Under the pieces are notes generated by a model. It had not been told where the DNA came from, made no database searches, and was given only the letters and a program-made list of their open reading frames with translations. Position numbers and translations under genes: made by a program. From Cellulomonas sp. Leaf334 (GTDB lineage Bacteria > Actinomycetota > Actinomycetes > Actinomycetales > Cellulomonadaceae): DNA of 64,000 bases. The first letter of the stretch is position 1. Every line of letters begins with the position of its first letter. Location of the stretch: NCBI RefSeq assembly GCF_001424195.1, contig NZ_LMOO01000007.1, positions 1-64,000 of the forward strand, in the 5' to 3' direction. Shown in pieces: positions 60,944 through 64,000 of the stretch.

Positions 60944-62229
60944 GCTGGTGCTCCGATCAGGTTGCCGATCGCGGTGGGGTCCGCGACCAGACGCGGGGTG
61001 CCGGCCTCGAGGGCGAGGTCCAGCGGGAGGAGCTCGGCCTTGGCGCCGCGGTGGTGGCCGCGGATCTCGGTGAGCGTGGGGCGGTGCACGACCCGGCCGT
61101 CGCAGATGACGGTGACCTGGAGCGCGCGGCCCAGGCCGGCCTCGGGCGCCCCGGGCAGGTGCCGGACGACCACGGTCTCCCTGGTGGCGTACCCGGCGTG
61201 GTCGAGACTGCGGTAGGCGACCTTGCGCCCGCCGACGCTTCCCTTGCCGGCGGCCTTCTTCGCGACCGGCCGCATCGCGGCGTCACGGCCCGGCCGGTCG
61301 CTGATCGCGACGAGCTTGTAGACCATGCCGGCCGTCGGGTGACCCGAGCCGCCCACGAGCCTGGTGCCCGCCCCGTAGACGTCGATGGGGGCGTCCGCGA
61401 GCGCGGCGATCAGGTGCTCGTCCAGGTCGGACGTGACGGCGATCTTCGTGGTCGTGGCGCCGAGCTCGTCGAGCAGGGCGCGGGCGGCGCGGGCGCCCTC
61501 GGCGAGGTCTCCCGAGTCGAGCCGGACACCCCCGAGGTCCGCGCCGGCCGCGGCGACGGCGTGGCGCAGGCCCTGAGCGGTGTCGTACGTGTCGACCAGG
61601 AGCGTGGTGCCGGCGCCGAGGGTCGCGACCTGCGACGCGAACGCGGCGGGCTCGTCGGCGTGGGCGAGGGTGAACGCGTGAGCCGCGGTGCCGCGGGTGG
61701 GGACGCCGTAGGTGAAGCCGGCCTCCAGGTTGGAGGTGGCGTCGAACCCGGCGATGTACGCGGCGCGGGCGGCAGCGACGGCGGCGCGCTCGGCGGTCCG
61801 GCGGGATCCCATCTCGACCAGCGTGCGGCCGCCGGCGGCGCTGACCATGCGGGCGGCTGCCGACGCGATCGCGGTGTCGTGGTTGAGGATCGACAGGACG
61901 ACCGTCTCCAGGATCACGCACTCGGCGAAGGTGCCGGAGACGGTCAGGACGGGGCTGTTCGGGAAGTAGATCTCGCCCTCGCGGTACGCGTCGACCTGCC
62001 CGGTGAAGCGGTAGGTCCGCAGGTAGTCGGCGGTGGCCTCGTCGGCGATCCCCTGCTCGAGGAGCCAGGAGACGTGCGCGTCGGTGAAGCGGAAGCTCTC
62101 GATCGCGTCGACCACCCGGCCGAGACCGGCGACGACGCCGTAGCGGCGCCCGTCGGGGAGCCGACGCGCGAACGTCTCGAAGACCGCCTGGTGGTGCGCG
62201 GTGCCGTCGGCCAGCGCCGCGCGGAGCAT
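60940..62229 (-). CDS. pncB: Nicotinate phosphoribosyltransferase (second copy), 5' end out of frame
   Basis: The open frame gives 429 residues starting MLRAALADGT; SPVLTVSGTF, EMGSRRTAER, TSNLEAG and [12 protein letters not shown] match the family. The conserved N-terminal ALLTDHYELT lies immediately upstream in the same frame, but between it and an in-frame TAG (62274-62272) there is no start codon. A proper start (ATG at 62282 with GGAGAG 4 nt before it) exists but is one base out of frame. One inserted base at 62272-62276 would restore a complete protein of about 447 residues. First gene of the NAD operon; stop overlaps pncA. Confidence 0.88.
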   Translation of the reverse strand: MLRAALADGTAHHQAVFETFARRLPDGRRYGVVAGLGRVVDAIESFRFTDAHVSWLLEQGIADEATADYLRTYRFTGQVDAYREGEIYFPNSPVLTVSGTFAECVILETVVLSILNHDTAIASAAARMVSAAGGRTLVEMGSRRTAERAAVAAARAAYIAGFDATSNLEAGFTYGVPTRGTAAHAFTLAHADEPAAFASQVATLGAGTTLLVDTYDTAQGLRHAVAAAGADLGGVRLDSGDLAEGARAARALLDELGATTTKIAVTSDLDEHLIAALADAPIDVYGAGTRLVGGSGHPTAGMVYKLVAISDRPGRDAAMRPVAKKAAGKGSVGGRKVAYRSLDHAGYATRETVVVRHLPGAPEAGLGRALQVTVICDGRVVHRPTLTEIRGHHRGAKAELLPLDLALEAGTPRLVADPTAIGNLIGAPA

Positions 62230-62267
62230 GGTGAGCTCGTAGTGGTCGGTGAGGAGAGCCGTCGTTG

Positions 62268-62281
62268 TGGTCTAGTGACCA
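62268..62281 (-). promoter_or_regulatory. NAD-operon operator A (14 bp)
   Basis: TGGTC-TAGT-GACCA, lying over the probable pncB start codon. It differs from operator B by a spacer one base shorter. Confidence 0.6.
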
Positions 62282-62306
62282 TAATGCTCTCCGGCCACCG
62301 CCGATG

Positions 62307-62327
62307 TGGTCCGATTGACCATAAATA
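62307..62327 (-). promoter_or_regulatory. NAD-operon operator B (15 bp) with -10 element
   Basis: TGGTC-CGATT-GACCA (62307-62321) abuts a minus-strand -10 TATTTA (62327-62322), so it lies over the expected transcription start. Identical arms to operator A, 39-40 bp away. The likely ligand-binding regulator is the NrtR-type protein encoded in the operon. Confidence 0.65.
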
Positions 62328-62399
62328 CTCTGTGGCGTGCGTCACAGCGCACACAGGACCGCGTACGCACGGGCCCGCCGAAGCAGGGAGGATGACCAG

Positions 62400-63701
62400 G
62401 TGACTTCCCCGAGCGTGACCTCTGCCGACCGAGCCGACGCCGCTCGGCGTTTCCGGACCGCCCTGTTCGTCGACTTCGACAACGTCTACATCGGCCTGCA
62501 GCGCCTCGACCCCGTCGCGGCCGAGGCGTTCGCCACGAACCCGGCCCACTGGCTCAGCGAGCTGGAGTCCGGCACCGACTCCGAGGGCGACTTCTCGCGC
62601 CGGTTCCTCATCCGCGCGTGCTACCTCAACCCGTCGCGGTTCTCGCAGTTCCGCCCCAACTTCACACGCGCCGGGTTCCAGGTCGTCGACTGCCCGTCGC
62701 TGACCCAGCAGGGCAAGAGCAGCGCCGACATCAACCTCGTCCTCGACGCCGTCGACGCGCTCGCCGCGCCGACGCACTACGAGGAGTTCGTCATCGTCTC
62801 CGCCGACGCCGACTTCACTCCCCTGGCCCTGCGCTGCCGCGCCGCCGACCGTCGGGTCACGATCATGACCGCCAGCCCGGCCGCGAGCGCCTACCGTGCC
62901 GTCGCCGACTCGGTCATCACCGCCGACGAGCTGGCAGACCTGGTGACGCACACCGCGTCCACCCTGCCGGTGGAGAGCCCGGTGATCGAGGTCCCGGCCG
63001 CCGCCGCGGAACCTGCCGTCGTCACCTCGCCGCCCGCGAAGTCGAAGAAGGCGGCCGAGCCGCCGGCCAGCACCGCGGCACGCAAGGCCGTGCTCCAGCG
63101 CGTGCAGACCGCCGACCGTCCGGTGCCGCTGGGCACCATCGCGCAGCTGGCGCAGAAGACCGAGCCGTCCCTGCCGGAGTCCCGGTGGGCGGGGGCGGGA
63201 GGGTTCCTGCCCTGGTTGGCGAAGACCGTCCCCGAGGTCGGCGTCTCGTCCCGTCCGCCGGGCTACGTGTGGGACCCGACTCGGTTCGGCGAGGCCGACC
63301 TGCCGGGCGCCGTCACGGACATGGCTCCCAGCGCGCTGCAGAACCAGGTGGTCGCGGTGACCGACACCCCCGGTCTGAGCCAGTCGACCTACCGCGTCCT
63401 GCTCACGGCGCTCGCCGCCGACCTCGCGGCTCAGCCGTTCGACCGTGCGAAGACCTCACGACGTGTGCGCGACGCGTGCCAGAAGGCGGGCGCCAAGATC
63501 GGCCTCTCGACCGTCAACTTCGTCATCGGCGGCATCATCTTCGCGGGGCTGCGTCTCACGTCGTCGGTCACGTCGCGCGACCTCGCGACGGCGTGGGCCG
63601 ACAACGTCGTCGGGCTGTGCCGGGGTGCGCGGATGCAGATGAGCACCGGCGACGTCGCCGCGATCCGCGCCTGGGTCGGCGGCGGGCTGCTGGAGGGCTG
63701 A
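62400..63701 (+). CDS. NYN domain protein with OST-HTH/LOTUS domain
   Basis: A 433-residue putative RNA-processing protein. The N-terminal NYN (PIN-like) nuclease domain, residues 18-185, has acidic residues in FVDFDNVY, SADINLVLDAVD and SADADFTPL. A Pro/Ala/Lys linker (about 205-230) leads to a LOTUS/OST-HTH domain: AARKAVLQRVQTADRPVPLGTIAQLAQ..PESRWAGAGGFLPWL. A C-terminal region (330-433) may be a second such module. GTG start with GGGAGG. Divergent from the NAD operon. Confidence 0.85.
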   Translation: MTSPSVTSADRADAARRFRTALFVDFDNVYIGLQRLDPVAAEAFATNPAHWLSELESGTDSEGDFSRRFLIRACYLNPSRFSQFRPNFTRAGFQVVDCPSLTQQGKSSADINLVLDAVDALAAPTHYEEFVIVSADADFTPLALRCRAADRRVTIMTASPAASAYRAVADSVITADELADLVTHTASTLPVESPVIEVPAAAAEPAVVTSPPAKSKKAAEPPASTAARKAVLQRVQTADRPVPLGTIAQLAQKTEPSLPESRWAGAGGFLPWLAKTVPEVGVSSRPPGYVWDPTRFGEADLPGAVTDMAPSALQNQVVAVTDTPGLSQSTYRVLLTALAADLAAQPFDRAKTSRRVRDACQKAGAKIGLSTVNFVIGGIIFAGLRLTSSVTSRDLATAWADNVVGLCRGARMQMSTGDVAAIRAWVGGGLLEG

Positions 63702-63704
63702 CCG

Positions 63705-64000
63705 CTACTGCTGCTGGGGGGCGCGGACCTGGAGCAGCGACTCCAGCCCGGCGAAGTCGTCGAGGTTGTAGGTGAGCAGCGTGGCGTCGTGCGCCAGCGC
63801 GGTCGCGGCGATCATGAGGTCGAAGGCGCGACGGCGCGGCTGCCGCCCGTGTGCGACCACGGCCGACGCGAGCTGTCCGTACGCAGCAGCGACCATCGCG
63901 TCCACCGGAAGAGGGTCGAACCGGCGCTCGACCGATGCCAGACGCTGCAGCCGGACCGCCCGTGCGCCCGCGTCCGGAGCGACGAGGACACCGAAGTGGA
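63705..64000 (-). CDS. PIN-domain protein (VapC-like toxin), truncated at window end
   Basis: The C-terminal 98 residues of a reverse-strand gene that continues past 64000. RRRAFDLMIAATALAHDATLLTYNLDDFAGL is the PIN C-terminal acidic core (given in parts: AFDLMIAATA, LLTYNLDDF). The first conserved Asp is outside the window. VapC-type PIN proteins are ribonuclease toxins; any antitoxin would lie upstream, outside the window. Stop faces the NYN gene 3 bp away. Confidence 0.82.
   Translation of the reverse strand, partial: HFGVLVAPDAGARAVRLQRLASVERRFDPLPVDAMVAAAYGQLASAVVAHGRQPRRRAFDLMIAATALAHDATLLTYNLDDFAGLESLLQVRAPQQQ

Noticed and set aside
62392-62403. ATG followed by MTR and stop, just before the NYN gene
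   Set aside because: The ribosome sequence is too close to this ATG and fits the GTG at 62400 better; a regulatory leader peptide of three codons is unlikely.
1-64000. Insertion sequences, integrases, phage genes, restriction or CRISPR-Cas loci
   Set aside because: None recognised on either strand; the window reads as ordinary chromosome apart from the accessory genes listed.

Overview
The window is a stretch of very high-GC actinobacterial chromosome. GTG starts are frequent, 1- and 4-nt gene overlaps are common, and almost every wobble base is G or C. A GH62 arabinofuranosidase fragment and a secreted SGNH esterase with a Pro/Thr linker and C-terminal CBM2 point to a plant-polysaccharide degrader, most likely Cellulomonas or a close relative (Micrococcales); this assignment is inference. 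No rRNA, tRNA, CRISPR array, insertion sequence or prophage was recognised. No gene-free gap exceeds about 265 bp.

Layout. 1-620: broken 3' end of GH62, probably disturbed by contig-end duplications. 629-5426: thioredoxin, Nudix-like protein, Pr6Pr membrane protein, ABC-F ATPase, rdgB and rph. 5478-11105: the conserved actinobacterial block pncB / clpS-DUF2017-murI-MBL hydrolase(-rph-rdgB), interrupted by a secreted IPT/TIG protein. 11145-16352: DNA helicase with a DUF3039 protein, MFS exporter, and a PadR/membrane-protein pair. 16356-22721: one reverse-strand amino-sugar operon (ROK repressor, solute-binding lipoprotein, two permeases, ROK kinase, nagB). 22905-28688: LLM oxidoreductase, NarL-type two-component system, PfkB kinase, gpi. 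28737-35197: CBM2 esterase, S4 protein, DUF72, AlkA-like glycosylase, YCII protein, DHA2 exporter, DUF1992. 35252-40400: OmpR-type two-component system divergent from a LolA-like exported protein and an ABC-2 exporter. 40599-42191: a PopR/ClgR-type regulator convergent with a clpP pair. 42329-45422: membrane protein and winged-helix pair, pentapeptide protein, VOC protein, second LLM oxidoreductase. 45479-49059: UbiA prenyltransferase divergent from a type III PKS, methyltransferase and flavoprotein hydroxylase cluster. 49061-54457: Nudix, luxS-mtnN, then prpDBC (2-methylcitrate cycle). 54512-57322: orphan sugar-binding lipoprotein, AhpD-like protein, hypothetical, acylphosphatase, cupin. 57655-62282: NAD operon pncB-pncA-nrtR-nadE. 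62400-64000: NYN-LOTUS protein and a truncated PIN-domain protein.

Regulation visible in the sequence. Many genes have a TANNNT -10 element only 6-7 nt before the start codon, so leaderless mRNAs look common. The best operator/regulator pairings are: two TCTGCC-N3-GGC(A/G)GA boxes before the clpP operon, whose matching PopR-type regulator lies at its other end and finishes in LLAA; two TGGTC...GACCA palindromes before the NAD operon, which encodes an NrtR-type regulator; two CTT(T/G)CCA-N3-TGGAAAG palindromes over the promoter of the 42329 membrane protein/regulator operon; and a TTTGTTAG-N9-CTTACAAA repeat before the ROK repressor gene. In the NAD operon the promoter-proximal operator is one base shorter than its partner, and that same missing base puts the conserved pncB N-terminus out of frame, pointing to a single-base deletion or sequence error.
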